DNA from: an uncultured Actinomycetes bacterium
GTDB taxonomy: Bacteria; Actinomycetota; Thermoleophilia; Miltoncostaeales; Miltoncostaeaceae
Reading direction: 5' to 3'
DNA length: 9,557 bases
NCBI GenBank assembly: GCA_937862675.1
Contig: CALMEC010000260.1
Location: forward strand, 1-9,557
In this document: piece by piece, positions 1 through 6,126 of the stretch
How positions within the stretch are numbered: position 1 is the stretch's first letter
Layout: the number at the start of each line of letters is the position of its first letter
Made by a program: the position numbers and the translations under genes
The notes under the pieces: generated by a model
Databases searched by the model: none
The model's input: only the letters and a program-made list of their open reading frames with translations
Told to the model about the DNA's origin: nothing

Positions 1-500
1 TCCGACGCCGTCAGCCCGTTTCCGGGTCGGCGCCCGGCGACACGGATCACGCCGTACACCTCGTCGCGATAGCGCACCGGAACCTCGACCGTCGTGGCGC
101 CGGTGACACGACGGCCCACCGACCCGGTGTCATCCAGTTCGAGCTCCACCCATGGAAGATTCGCGGCCTTCGCCAGAGCCGCGGCGGTCACCGAGAGGGT
201 GTGCGAGGAGCGGGTATCGGCGGCGGTCGACGCCGCCGACACCGCCAGATACGGCTGGTGGAACGAGTCGGCGAGATCGTGGACGCGATCGTGCAGCCAA
301 CGCCAAAGCGGTACGGCCGAGACGGCGCAGCACGCCAAAGCGACACCGTTCCGCCAATCGACGGACAGCGGCTCCGCTCCGGCCCCGAGGGCGGCACCCA
401 CGAGGACATAGACCGCGGCGAGGCCGGCGACGAGCAGAAGCAGAGCGAGCAGTGAGCGCCGACGAGCGGCGCTCACCGTGCGTGTGCCCGGGTGCGTCAC
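1..500 (-). CDS. Sensor histidine kinase, N-terminal part (cut by the window edge)
   Basis: The minus-strand frame is open from a GTG at 500 to the window edge, giving 166 residues without a stop. Residues about 15-37 and 45-65 look like two membrane helices (LLALLLLVAGLAAVYVLVG; VALACCAVSAVPLW). A basic linker follows, then a GAF-like region ending in VIRVAGRRPGNGLTASD. That ending closely resembles the 'GRLVVxPRxPGExLSxxD' segment seen just before the HisKA_3 dimerisation domain in actinobacterial NarL-family histidine kinases. The dimerisation and ATPase domains would lie beyond position 1, so kinase function is inferred from this N-terminal pattern alone. The GTG overlaps the TGA of the upstream gene as GTGA, which argues for translational coupling and for this start. 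A LuxR-type response regulator would be expected next but cannot be seen. Such kinases usually carry more N-terminal helices; this one has only two. Confidence 0.7.
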   Translation of the reverse strand, partial: MTHPGTRTVSAARRRSLLALLLLVAGLAAVYVLVGAALGAGAEPLSVDWRNGVALACCAVSAVPLWRWLHDRVHDLADSFHQPYLAVSAASTAADTRSSHTLSVTAAALAKAANLPWVELELDDTGSVGRRVTGATTVEVPVRYRDEVYGVIRVAGRRPGNGLTAS

Positions 501-883
501 GATTCCGCCGACATCCGATCGCGGCGCAGCAGAAGGAAGATCACGATGACGGCGGCCGCGATGCTGAGGATGGCCAGTGAGCGCAGGGTCAGGTCGTCGG
601 ACCCCACACCCGCCAGCGAGCCGAGACCGTCGAGGGCGCGGACCGCGATCGTGAGGAACACCCCCCACCGCATCCCGCGCCAAATGCCGAAGCTGCCGAC
701 GATGCCGAGGACGCCGAGCACAACGCCGACGACGAGGGCAGCGAAGGGCGGCTGATCACCGCGCGCGGCGACACCGTCGGCCCCCAACGGCAGCGGCGCG
801 ATGGAGACGGCCAGCCCCACCATGCTGATGATCACGTTGATGACGGCCGCTGCGGCCTTCGAGGTGGAAATGGAACGAGTCAT
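497..883 (-). CDS. Small four-helix integral membrane protein, unknown function
   Basis: This is a 128-residue protein I do not recognise as a named family. It has four hydrophobic segments at about residues 10-32, 47-67, 71-93 and 100-119. The loops are short, and a basic tail (LLRRDR) follows the last helix, which suggests a cytoplasmic C-terminus. The fold is reminiscent of small actinobacterial membrane proteins found next to two-component systems, but no catalytic motif is visible. The ATG at 883 is supported by a strong Shine-Dalgarno sequence AGGAGG five bases upstream. Its stop overlaps the GTG of the histidine kinase as GTGA, so the two are almost certainly in one operon and translationally coupled. 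A role as a sensory or accessory partner of the kinase is a reasonable guess only. Confidence 0.8.
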   Translation of the reverse strand: MTRSISTSKAAAAVINVIISMVGLAVSIAPLPLGADGVAARGDQPPFAALVVGVVLGVLGIVGSFGIWRGMRWGVFLTIAVRALDGLGSLAGVGSDDLTLRSLAILSIAAAVIVIFLLLRRDRMSAES

Positions 884-886
884 CGG

Positions 887-894
887 AACCTCCT
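887..894 (-). promoter_or_regulatory. Strong ribosome binding site for the four-helix membrane protein
   Basis: AGGAGGTT lies just upstream of the ATG at 883, with five bases between AGGAGG and the ATG. It is the best Shine-Dalgarno sequence in the window and fixes the start of the operon's first gene. Confidence 0.8.
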
Positions 895-975
895 GGGTCT
901 CCGAGGCCCCGTCGGCCCCGGTCGACCCGAGTGTGTCGGCGGCGAGCTCCCATCGACCACGGCGTCAGCTCCCGA

Positions 976-1001
976 GAGAATCGGGAAATGTCCCGTTTCT
1001 C
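976..1001. repeat. Imperfect inverted repeat, 11-base arms, in the 884-1110 gap
   Basis: The arms GAGAATCGGGA (976-986) and TCCCGTTTCTC (991-1001) pair at 10 of 11 positions around a four-base AATG loop. It is the largest dyad in the 227-bp gap between the 61-residue gene and the membrane-protein/kinase operon, about 93-118 bases before that operon's start. No T-run follows on either strand, so an operator or an RNA hairpin in the leader is as likely as a terminator. I see no convincing -35/-10 pair in this gap. Confidence 0.45.
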
Positions 1002-1087
1002 CGGGGCTCCCGCCCCTCTCATCGGACCTCCGACGGCACCCCGACCCGTCGCGCGCACACCCGTCGGCGCAGGATGTACGAGGCGGT

Positions 1088-1106
1088 CCGGGTGTCCCGT
1101 CACCGG
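1088..1106 (-). terminator. Possible terminator hairpin after the 61-residue gene
   Basis: CCGGGTG (1088-1094) and CACCGG (1101-1106) can pair with one bulged base around a six-base loop. The hairpin begins five bases past the stop codon of the minus-strand gene ending at 1111. It has no U-tract, as is common in GC-rich actinobacteria. The call rests on position and base pairing only. Confidence 0.25.
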
Positions 1107-1110
1107 AGGC

Positions 1111-1296
1111 TCAGCCGTCGCGTTCGCTCGAGCGGCGGGCACGCGTCAGCCCGAAGCGCATGCCGGCCGCGAAGATGCCGACGACGACGGCACCCAGGAG
1201 GACGGCGACGGGCACCGCGACCGTCCATACGACACCGACGACGGCGAGGACGATCACGAAGACGGCTACGACCGCCGCGATCCATCGGGCACTCAT
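1111..1296 (-). CDS. Small two-helix membrane protein (61 aa), unknown function
   Basis: A 61-residue protein starts MSARWIAAVVAVFVIVLAVV. Two nearly continuous hydrophobic stretches span residues about 5-25 and 27-46, followed by a basic, charged tail (MRFGLTRARRSSERDG). It is probably a two-helix hairpin in the inner membrane with the tail in the cytoplasm. The frame stays open upstream, but that extension runs through both tRNA genes, so the ATG at 1296 is the sensible start. A weak AGGA lies about ten bases before it. The gene begins 65 bases past the 3' end of tRNA-Cys on the same strand and may be transcribed together with the tRNAs. Short length leaves some doubt, but the membrane-like composition and the lack of a better frame favour a real gene. 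Confidence 0.55.
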   Translation of the reverse strand: MSARWIAAVVAVFVIVLAVVGVVWTVAVPVAVLLGAVVVGIFAAGMRFGLTRARRSSERDG

Positions 1297-1361
1297 GGCC
1301 CAATCCTGACAGACGGTGCCGTGACGCCGGTCCGGACGACGGCGAACGGAGGGACGGTCAG

Positions 1362-1435
1362 AGGCGACGACCGGATTCGAACCGGTGAATAACGGTTTTG
1401 CAGACCGCCGCGTTAGCCAACTTCGCCACGTCGCC
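1362..1435 (-). tRNA. tRNA-Cys (anticodon GCA)
   Basis: The minus strand folds as a full cloverleaf. The seven-base acceptor stem GGCGACG/CGTCGCC pairs perfectly. The anticodon arm GCGGT-CTGCAAA-ACCGT places anticodon GCA at plus-strand 1399-1401. The T arm ACCGG-TTCGAAT-CCGGT is complete. The discriminator base is U, as expected for tRNA-Cys. No CCA is encoded, so a CCA-adding enzyme must finish it. It lies 25 bases downstream of tRNA-Gly on the same strand, so the two are probably processed from one transcript. Confidence 0.95.
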
Positions 1436-1460
1436 TTGGGCCTGCCCCTGGGGGCGAGAG

Positions 1461-1534
1461 AGCGGATGAAGGGACTCGAACCCTCGACCTTCTGCATGGC
1501 AAGCAGACGCTCTAGCCAACTGAGCTACATCCGC
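1461..1534 (-). tRNA. tRNA-Gly (anticodon GCC)
   Basis: The minus strand gives acceptor stem GCGGATG/CATCCGC (perfect), D arm GCTC/GAGC, anticodon arm TCTGC-TTGCCAT-GCAGA with anticodon GCC (plus-strand 1498-1500), and T arm GAGGG-TTCGAGT-CCCTT with one G-U pair. The discriminator base is U, as usual for bacterial tRNA-Gly. CCA is not encoded. The anticodon reads GGC and GGU, the main glycine codons in GC-rich genomes. A good -10 box lies 11 bases upstream. Confidence 0.97.
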
Positions 1535-1545
1535 GGGGCCGGGGG

Positions 1546-1574
1546 AGTATACCGCACGTCACCGGCCGGGTCCC
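1546..1574 (-). promoter_or_regulatory. Putative sigma-70-type promoter for the tRNA-Gly/tRNA-Cys pair
   Basis: On the minus strand TATACT (1551-1546) is a 5-of-6 match to the -10 consensus. GGGACC (1574-1569) sits 17 bases upstream as a weak -35. Transcription would start near 1539, about five bases before the mature tRNA-Gly 5' end, a normal layout for stable RNA promoters. The -10 is convincing; the -35 is not. Confidence 0.6.
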
Positions 1575-1603
1575 GCACCGGGCGCGAAGATCGCCGGACC
1601 CGT

Positions 1604-2452
1604 TCATCCGCCGGCCGTCACGGGTTCCCGCCCGTTCAGGAAACCGGCAATGGCCGCCAATGACGCTTCGGATTCCGGGTGCCGTTCCGGCCGCCGCCAG
1701 AAACCGTGGTCGACATCGGGATGGTGGTCCACGGTGACGTCCGCTCCGGCTGCCCGGATGCGCCGGACGAGCTCCTCGTTCTCCGGGCGGAGGTAGTCCC
1801 GACCGGCCGTGACCACCAGCGTCGGGGGAAGCGAGCCCAGATCGGGCGAGTCGATCGGCGAGGCCCCCGGGTCGGACGGATCGTGGCCGTCCAGATAGCG
1901 GTCCCAGTACCACCGGGCATCCGCGAGGGTCCGGGGGTTGGCGTGGTCAGCGGCGGCGAAGCGCAGACGCGGGTCCACGAACGGGTAGACGAGCATGACG
2001 GCCTGGAACGCGCCCGGATGCCGGAGCGCGAGGCCCAGCGCGAGCTTGGCCCCGGCGCTGTCGCCGATCGCGGCCATCGGCCGGTCCGTGAGCCCGGCGC
2101 TCGCTCCCTCGGACCGGAGCCAGGCCAGGGCGCGGTCCATGTCCTCGACCGCGGCCGGGTAGGCGTGTTCCGGCGAACGACGGTAGTCCACGGCGAGGAC
2201 CGCCCAGCCGGTGCGGTTGGCCAGCCGCCTCATGTGGGCGTCGTGGGTGTCGAGATCGCCGAACACGAAGCCGCCGCCGTGTGCGAAGACCATCGTGCCC
2301 CGTGACGCATCGGGGACGTACGCACGGCACGGCACGCCGGGATCGACGTCGAGCACACGGGCGACCTCCTCGCGCTCGTCACGCATCGCGGCGGCGGCGT
2401 CGGCGTGACGGACGGCGGCGACGTCCGGGGGCCGGTACGGATCAGCGTTCAC
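1604..2452 (-). CDS. Alpha/beta-hydrolase, HSL (hormone-sensitive lipase-like) esterase family
   Basis: A 282-residue soluble hydrolase of the alpha/beta-hydrolase-3 (HSL, bacterial esterase family IV) type. The oxyanion-hole motif HGGG is at residues 58-61, the nucleophile elbow GDSAG at 130-134 (Ser132), the acid in GRD at Asp219, and the catalytic His in DHGF at His249. The order and spacing of the triad are as in the family. Members hydrolyse short-chain carboxylic esters; the substrate here cannot be deduced. There is no signal peptide, so it is cytoplasmic. It is slightly shorter than many relatives (about 300-320 residues), mainly in the N-terminal cap. The start is a GTG with a poor Shine-Dalgarno sequence; the next in-frame Met is residue 23. 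It follows the DUF805 gene by 55 bases on the same strand and may share its transcript. tRNA-Gly begins 69 bases further on. Confidence 0.9.
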   Translation of the reverse strand: MNADPYRPPDVAAVRHADAAAAMRDEREEVARVLDVDPGVPCRAYVPDASRGTMVFAHGGGFVFGDLDTHDAHMRRLANRTGWAVLAVDYRRSPEHAYPAAVEDMDRALAWLRSEGASAGLTDRPMAAIGDSAGAKLALGLALRHPGAFQAVMLVYPFVDPRLRFAAADHANPRTLADARWYWDRYLDGHDPSDPGASPIDSPDLGSLPPTLVVTAGRDYLRPENEELVRRIRAAGADVTVDHHPDVDHGFWRRPERHPESEASLAAIAGFLNGREPVTAGG

Positions 2453-2507
2453 GGGACACCGTCATCGCCGAGTGTGGATCGGCGGCGCGATGCGGGGTTC
2501 CGGTCGC

Positions 2508-2900
2508 TCAGTCATCGCGCAGCGGATCCCCGATGCGCGGATCGGGGCCGTAGCGGTTCGGTCCGGGCGTGCCCGGAGTCGCGAACCAGATGATCATGAC
2601 GATCAGCCCGACGAACGGGATCGCCCCGATCAGCTGCCACCAGCCGCTGCGGCCGATGTCGTGCAGGCGACGCGCGGACAGCGCCAGAGTCGGTACGAGG
2701 GTCGCCACGGCGTAGACGAGCTGCAGCCAGCCCATCTCGATCTGTTCCTCCTGGACCACCATCCAGCCGGCCTTCCGGTCGATGATCGAGAGGAGGAGGC
2801 TGACGACGAGGCTCCAGAGGAGGAACAGCCAGAACTCCTGGCGATAGGCGCGCCCCGAGAACGTCGCATAGCGACGGAATGCCCTGAAGTACCACTGCAT
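2508..2900 (-). CDS. DUF805 family inner-membrane protein
   Basis: A 130-residue membrane protein with the hallmarks of DUF805 (YhaH/YiaH-like): a conserved N-terminus with FSGRAYRQEFW, the motif RRLHDIGRSGWW at residues 77-88, and a C-terminal PNRYGPDP at 114-121. Hydrophobic segments lie at about 22-40, 59-76 and 88-107. The biochemical role of the family is not established; members are usually inner-membrane proteins. The ATG at 2900 is preceded by AGAGGA at good spacing, so the start is secure. It stands 147 bases downstream of the Nif3-like gene, across a 7-bp dyad, and precedes the esterase gene by 55 bases. Confidence 0.92.
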   Translation of the reverse strand: MQWYFRAFRRYATFSGRAYRQEFWLFLLWSLVVSLLLSIIDRKAGWMVVQEEQIEMGWLQLVYAVATLVPTLALSARRLHDIGRSGWWQLIGAIPFVGLIVMIIWFATPGTPGPNRYGPDPRIGDPLRDD

Positions 2901-2945
2901 ACCGTCATCCTCTCCACGTGGACATGCCGGGGGAACGGTACGCGT

Positions 2946-2971
2946 CCCGTGCGGACGGAGGTCGGCACGGG
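2946..2971 (-). terminator. Candidate terminator or operator dyad between the Nif3-like gene and DUF805
   Basis: CCCGTGC (2946-2952) and GCACGGG (2965-2971) form a perfect 7-bp stem with a 12-base loop, about 77 bases past the Nif3-like stop and about 45 before the DUF805 start. No U-run follows. It could end the EF-G/Nif3 transcript or act as an operator for the next unit. Confidence 0.35.
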
Positions 2972-3047
2972 CCTGGCCGGACGCAAGCCCCCGCGCGGAG
3001 ACGGACGCGAACCGCGCGATGCGAGGAGGACGGACCCCGCTCTCCGG

Positions 3048-3854
3048 TCAGGCCGGCCGCCCCCACCACGGATCGGTCCCGGCCTCGGCGAGCCGGATCG
3101 GGACACCGAGGGAGTCCGCGTTCCCGGTGATCCACTGGCGCAGGCATTCCGTCTCCACGGCCCCGTGCGCCGCGCAGACGAGGCCCATGCCCGCGGCACG
3201 ATCCGCGTCGTGGTACTTCAGGTCCCCGGTGATGTAGACGTCGGCGTCCGCGCGCCGTGCATCGCCGATGAGCCCGCCACCGCTGCCGGTGCACACCGCC
3301 ACCCGGGTCACGGGCATCGCCCCGTCCCCCACGATGCCGCTGACCGCCTCCGCCCCGAACGCCTCCTCCGTGCGCCGCACGACCTCGGCGAGGGTTCCGT
3401 CCATGTCGCCGATGCGGCCCAGGCCGGTCAGCGCCCCTTCGCCGGAGGCGACCAGGGGCCGCAGACCCGACATGCCGAGCAGCGCGGCCATGATGTCGTT
3501 GAGCCCTCCGGCGGCGGCGTCGAGGTTGGTGTGGGCGGCGATCACCGCGATGCCCCGTCGCGCCGCCTCGAGGACGAGGCGTCCGGCGGCGTCCGCGTCG
3601 GTGACCGCGGAGATCGCCGGGAACACGACGGGATGATGCGTCAATACGACATCACAGTCCGTGCGCACGGCCTCGTCCACGACGTGGTCGCGCAGGTCGA
3701 GGGCGGCCAGCACGCGGGTGGCGGGGGCCGTGTGCTCACCGACCAGGAGGCCGACGTTGTCCCACTCCTCGGCCAGCCGGAACGGCGCGAGGGCATCGAT
3801 TCGCGTGAGGAGTTCCCGGACGGTGAGATCCGCCGGGTGACGACGATGGGACAT
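3048..3854 (-). CDS. Nif3/DUF34 family dinuclear metal-centre protein (YqfO-like)
   Basis: A 268-residue protein of the Nif3-like family (NIF3/DUF34, often labelled 'GTP cyclohydrolase 1 type 2'). Motifs in order: WDNVGLLVG at residues 31-39, LTHHP with His73/His74, AAHTNLD with His108 and Asp112, GDLKYHD with His215 in the second lobe, and AHGAVE with His230 and Glu234. These residues match the family's two-metal site. The length fits the short form without the central insertion domain. The true substrate of the family is unsettled; a metal-dependent hydrolase or metal-handling role in the cytoplasm is the usual view. The frame stays open far upstream, but that part merely shadows the GTPase gene. 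The ATG at 3854 shares its A with the TGA of the EF-G-like gene (TGATG), so the two are translationally coupled. Confidence 0.93.
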   Translation of the reverse strand: MSHRRHPADLTVRELLTRIDALAPFRLAEEWDNVGLLVGEHTAPATRVLAALDLRDHVVDEAVRTDCDVVLTHHPVVFPAISAVTDADAAGRLVLEAARRGIAVIAAHTNLDAAAGGLNDIMAALLGMSGLRPLVASGEGALTGLGRIGDMDGTLAEVVRRTEEAFGAEAVSGIVGDGAMPVTRVAVCTGSGGGLIGDARRADADVYITGDLKYHDADRAAGMGLVCAAHGAVETECLRQWITGNADSLGVPIRLAEAGTDPWWGRPA

Positions 3855-5923
3855 CAGTGGGGGCTGTTCTCCGTGACGGCGCGTTCGAGGAGGGGGGCGG
3901 GCATGGCATCGTAACGGAGGACCTCCATGGAATAGTCGCCCCGCCCGCCGCTCATCGCCCGCAGGTCGGGCGCGTAGGAGAGCATCTCGGCCATCGGGAC
4001 CTCCGCGCGCACGATCTGGTTGTGCCCCTTCGACTCCATCCCCAGCGGCCGGCCACGGCGTCCCGAGAGGTCGCCCATCACATCCCCCACCACCTCGTCC
4101 GGGACGGTGACGGCGACGGTCATGATCGGCTCGAGCAGTACCGAGCCCGCGGCGTCGAGCGCCTCCCGCATCGCGAGGGAGCCGGCGATGCGGAACGCCA
4201 TCTCCGAGGAGGCGACGGAGTGGTGCTTGCCGTCGAAGAGCGTGACCTTCACGTCGACCACGGGGAAGCCGCCGACGGCGCCCTCCGCCAGCGCGTCCTG
4301 GACGCCCTTCTCGACGGCGGGGATGAACTGTCGCGGCACCGCGCCTCCCACCACGGCGTCGACGAACTCGAACCCCGATCCGGCCGGCAGGGGTTCCACC
4401 CGGATGTGGCAGTCGCCGAACTGACCGTGCCCCCCGCTCTGCTTCTTGTGCTTTCCGTGCGCCTCGACGGACCGGGTGATGGTCTCGTGGTACGGGACGT
4501 GCGGGCGGTGCAGATCGACCTCGACCCCGAAGCGGCGCGCGATGCGGTCCAGGACGGACTCCACGTGCATCTGCGACAGCCCCCCGACGATGAGGTCGCC
4601 CGTCTCGTCGTCCCGGTGGACGTCGAGTGAGGGGTCCTCCTCCTGCAGCCGCCGAAGGGCGGCGACGACCTTGTCGTCGTCCCCCTGCTTGCGCGGCGTG
4701 ACCCAGAACGTCATGACCGCGGCCGGTGTCTCCACCGGACGGAGGACCACCCGGGCGTCGCCGGTGGTGAGGACGTCGCCGGTTGTGACGTCCTTGAGCT
4801 TCGCGACGGCTCCGATGTCTCCCGGTCCGAGCTCGTTGACCGGCTCGTGCTCCTTTCCCTGCAGACGCATCAACGTCCCCACGCGTTCGTGCGCACCGGT
4901 GCGGGTGTCGGTGACGGTCGTGTCGGCCGGCAGCGTGCCGGTCCCGACCCGCAGCATGTTGACCCGGCCGCTGAACTGGTCCGCGACGGTCTTGAAGACG
5001 TACACGATCGCGTGCCCGTCGTCGCGAAGGGGGATCTCGACCTCGGCGCCGGTGTCCACGTCGACGCCGGTCCAGGGTCCGAGCTCCGGAGGAGAGGGGA
5101 GCTCGTCGACGATCGCGTCCAGGAGACGATCGGCACCGAAGCCCGCCCGGCCCCCCGCCGCGCACAGGACCGGATAGATGCGCCGCTCGAGGATGCCGCG
5201 ATGGATGGCGCCGACGAGCTCGTCGTGGGTGATGGGCTCGCCCGCCAGGTATTTCTCGATGAGGACGTCGTCCGACTCCGCGACGATGTCCATCAGGCGC
5301 TCGCGGGCCGCCTGGGCCGCCTCGAGGTCGGCCGCCGGGATCTCTCCCGTCGACCCGTTGGGCCCGTCGGTGTACATGGTCGCGTTCATGTCGACCAGGT
5401 CGATGACCCCCTTCAGGGAGGGTCCGATGCCGATGGGGATCTCCACGGGGATGCACCCGGGCGACATCTCCCGGAGCGCGTCGAGCGTCGCGTCCATGTC
5501 CGCACGGTCGCGGTCCAGCATGTTGACGACCACCGCCCGGGCCAGCCCGGCCTCCTCGCACCTCTCCCAGAGGCGCTCCGTCATCACCTCGACGCCCTCC
5601 TGCGCGTTCACGACCATGAGCGCGCAGTCCGATGCACGGATCGCGGTGAGCGCGTCGGCCAGGAACGACGACTCCCCCGGACTGTCGATCAGGTTGACGT
5701 CGACGCCGCGCCATGCGAGATGGCACAGCGACGAGGTCACGCTCATCCCGCGGCGGGTCTCCTCCTCGTCGAAGTCGGTGACGGTGGTGCCCTCGGCCAC
5801 CGATCCCAGGCGTCCGGTGGCCCCGGCGGCGAACAGCATGGCCTCGACGAGGCTCGTCTTCCCCGCTCCGCGGTGGCCGAGGACGGCGACGTTGCGGATC
5901 GAGGTCGGATCGATGTGAGCCAT
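3854..5923 (-). CDS. EF-G-like translational GTPase (EF-G2-type paralogue)
   Basis: A 689-residue protein with the full EF-G layout: G domain at about 8-275, domain II at about 290-395, domain III at 400-475, domain IV from about 477 (GKHKKQSGGHGQFGD at 490-504), and the domain V fold ending with the MSGGRGDYSMEV region at 657-668. The GTPase motifs deviate. The P-loop is GHRGAGKT (16-23), switch I has RRGMSV, G3 is DSPGE (80-84) with Glu in place of the catalytic His of DTPGH, and G4 is NMLD (134-137) instead of NKxD. This marks it as an EF-G-like paralogue rather than the main FusA, which would normally sit in the str operon with rpsL, rpsG and tuf. Its role (auxiliary translocation, ribosome recycling or regulation) is unproven. 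The ATG at 5923 is chosen over one at 5998 because the P-loop then starts at residue 16, as in relatives, and AAAGG precedes it. It overlaps the Nif3-like gene. Confidence 0.93.
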   Translation of the reverse strand: MAHIDPTSIRNVAVLGHRGAGKTSLVEAMLFAAGATGRLGSVAEGTTVTDFDEEETRRGMSVTSSLCHLAWRGVDVNLIDSPGESSFLADALTAIRASDCALMVVNAQEGVEVMTERLWERCEEAGLARAVVVNMLDRDRADMDATLDALREMSPGCIPVEIPIGIGPSLKGVIDLVDMNATMYTDGPNGSTGEIPAADLEAAQAARERLMDIVAESDDVLIEKYLAGEPITHDELVGAIHRGILERRIYPVLCAAGGRAGFGADRLLDAIVDELPSPPELGPWTGVDVDTGAEVEIPLRDDGHAIVYVFKTVADQFSGRVNMLRVGTGTLPADTTVTDTRTGAHERVGTLMRLQGKEHEPVNELGPGDIGAVAKLKDVTTGDVLTTGDARVVLRPVETPAAVMTFWVTPRKQGDDDKVVAALRRLQEEDPSLDVHRDDETGDLIVGGLSQMHVESVLDRIARRFGVEVDLHRPHVPYHETITRSVEAHGKHKKQSGGHGQFGDCHIRVEPLPAGSGFEFVDAVVGGAVPRQFIPAVEKGVQDALAEGAVGGFPVVDVKVTLFDGKHHSVASSEMAFRIAGSLAMREALDAAGSVLLEPIMTVAVTVPDEVVGDVMGDLSGRRGRPLGMESKGHNQIVRAEVPMAEMLSYAPDLRAMSGGRGDYSMEVLRYDAMPAPLLERAVTENSPH

Positions 5924-5945
5924 GGCCGTGCCTTTCGAACGTGAA

Positions 5946-5968
5946 CCCTGGCGCCTTGTTACCCAGGG
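5946..5968. repeat. Inverted repeat upstream of the EF-G-like gene
   Basis: CCCTGG (5946-5951) and CCAGGG (5963-5968) are perfect 6-base arms 11 bases apart, about 23-45 bases before the EF-G-like start. They may be an operator or a leader hairpin. Nothing else stands out in the 203-bp gap 5924-6126 apart from short GC-rich dyads near 6090-6105; no clear promoter or T-tailed terminator after the sigma factor gene is visible. Confidence 0.35.
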
Positions 5969-6126
5969 CCCGCGAAAGGAAAACATGCCCCGGAACACCC
6001 GTTCCGCCCGAGTACCGGCCGACCGCCCGGACAGGGCGCGGGAGGCCCGGATGACGCCTCAGTGCGGACGTCGAACGCGTGGTGCCGGGCGGCCGCTGCC
6101 GCGGTCACCGAACCCCAGACGACGGG

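Noticed and set aside
1297..1497. N-terminal extension of the 61-residue gene to an ATG at 1497
   Set aside because: The extension would translate through tRNA-Cys and into tRNA-Gly; both are complete cloverleafs.
1362..1534. tRNA genes as an attachment site for an integrated element
   Set aside because: No integrase, no repeated tRNA 3' fragment and no shift in gene character on either side.
2472..3914. 480-codon plus-strand open frame
   Set aside because: It is antisense to DUF805 and the Nif3-like gene, with composition typical of GC-rich shadow frames and no recognisable domain.
3855..5726. Very long open frame continuing upstream of the Nif3-like gene (an apparent 892-residue protein)
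   Set aside because: Its first 600 or so residues are Arg/Gly/His-rich low-complexity and lie out of frame over the well-supported EF-G-like gene. Only the part from 3854 down has family motifs.
4847..5944. 365-codon plus-strand open frame opposite the EF-G-like gene
   Set aside because: Arg/Asp/Gly/Val/His-biased shadow of the GTPase gene with no motif.
5924..5998. Upstream ATG at 5998 for the EF-G-like gene
   Set aside because: The extra 25 residues are Arg/Gly/Ser-rich with no similarity to EF-G, and the ATG at 5923 puts the P-loop at the normal distance.
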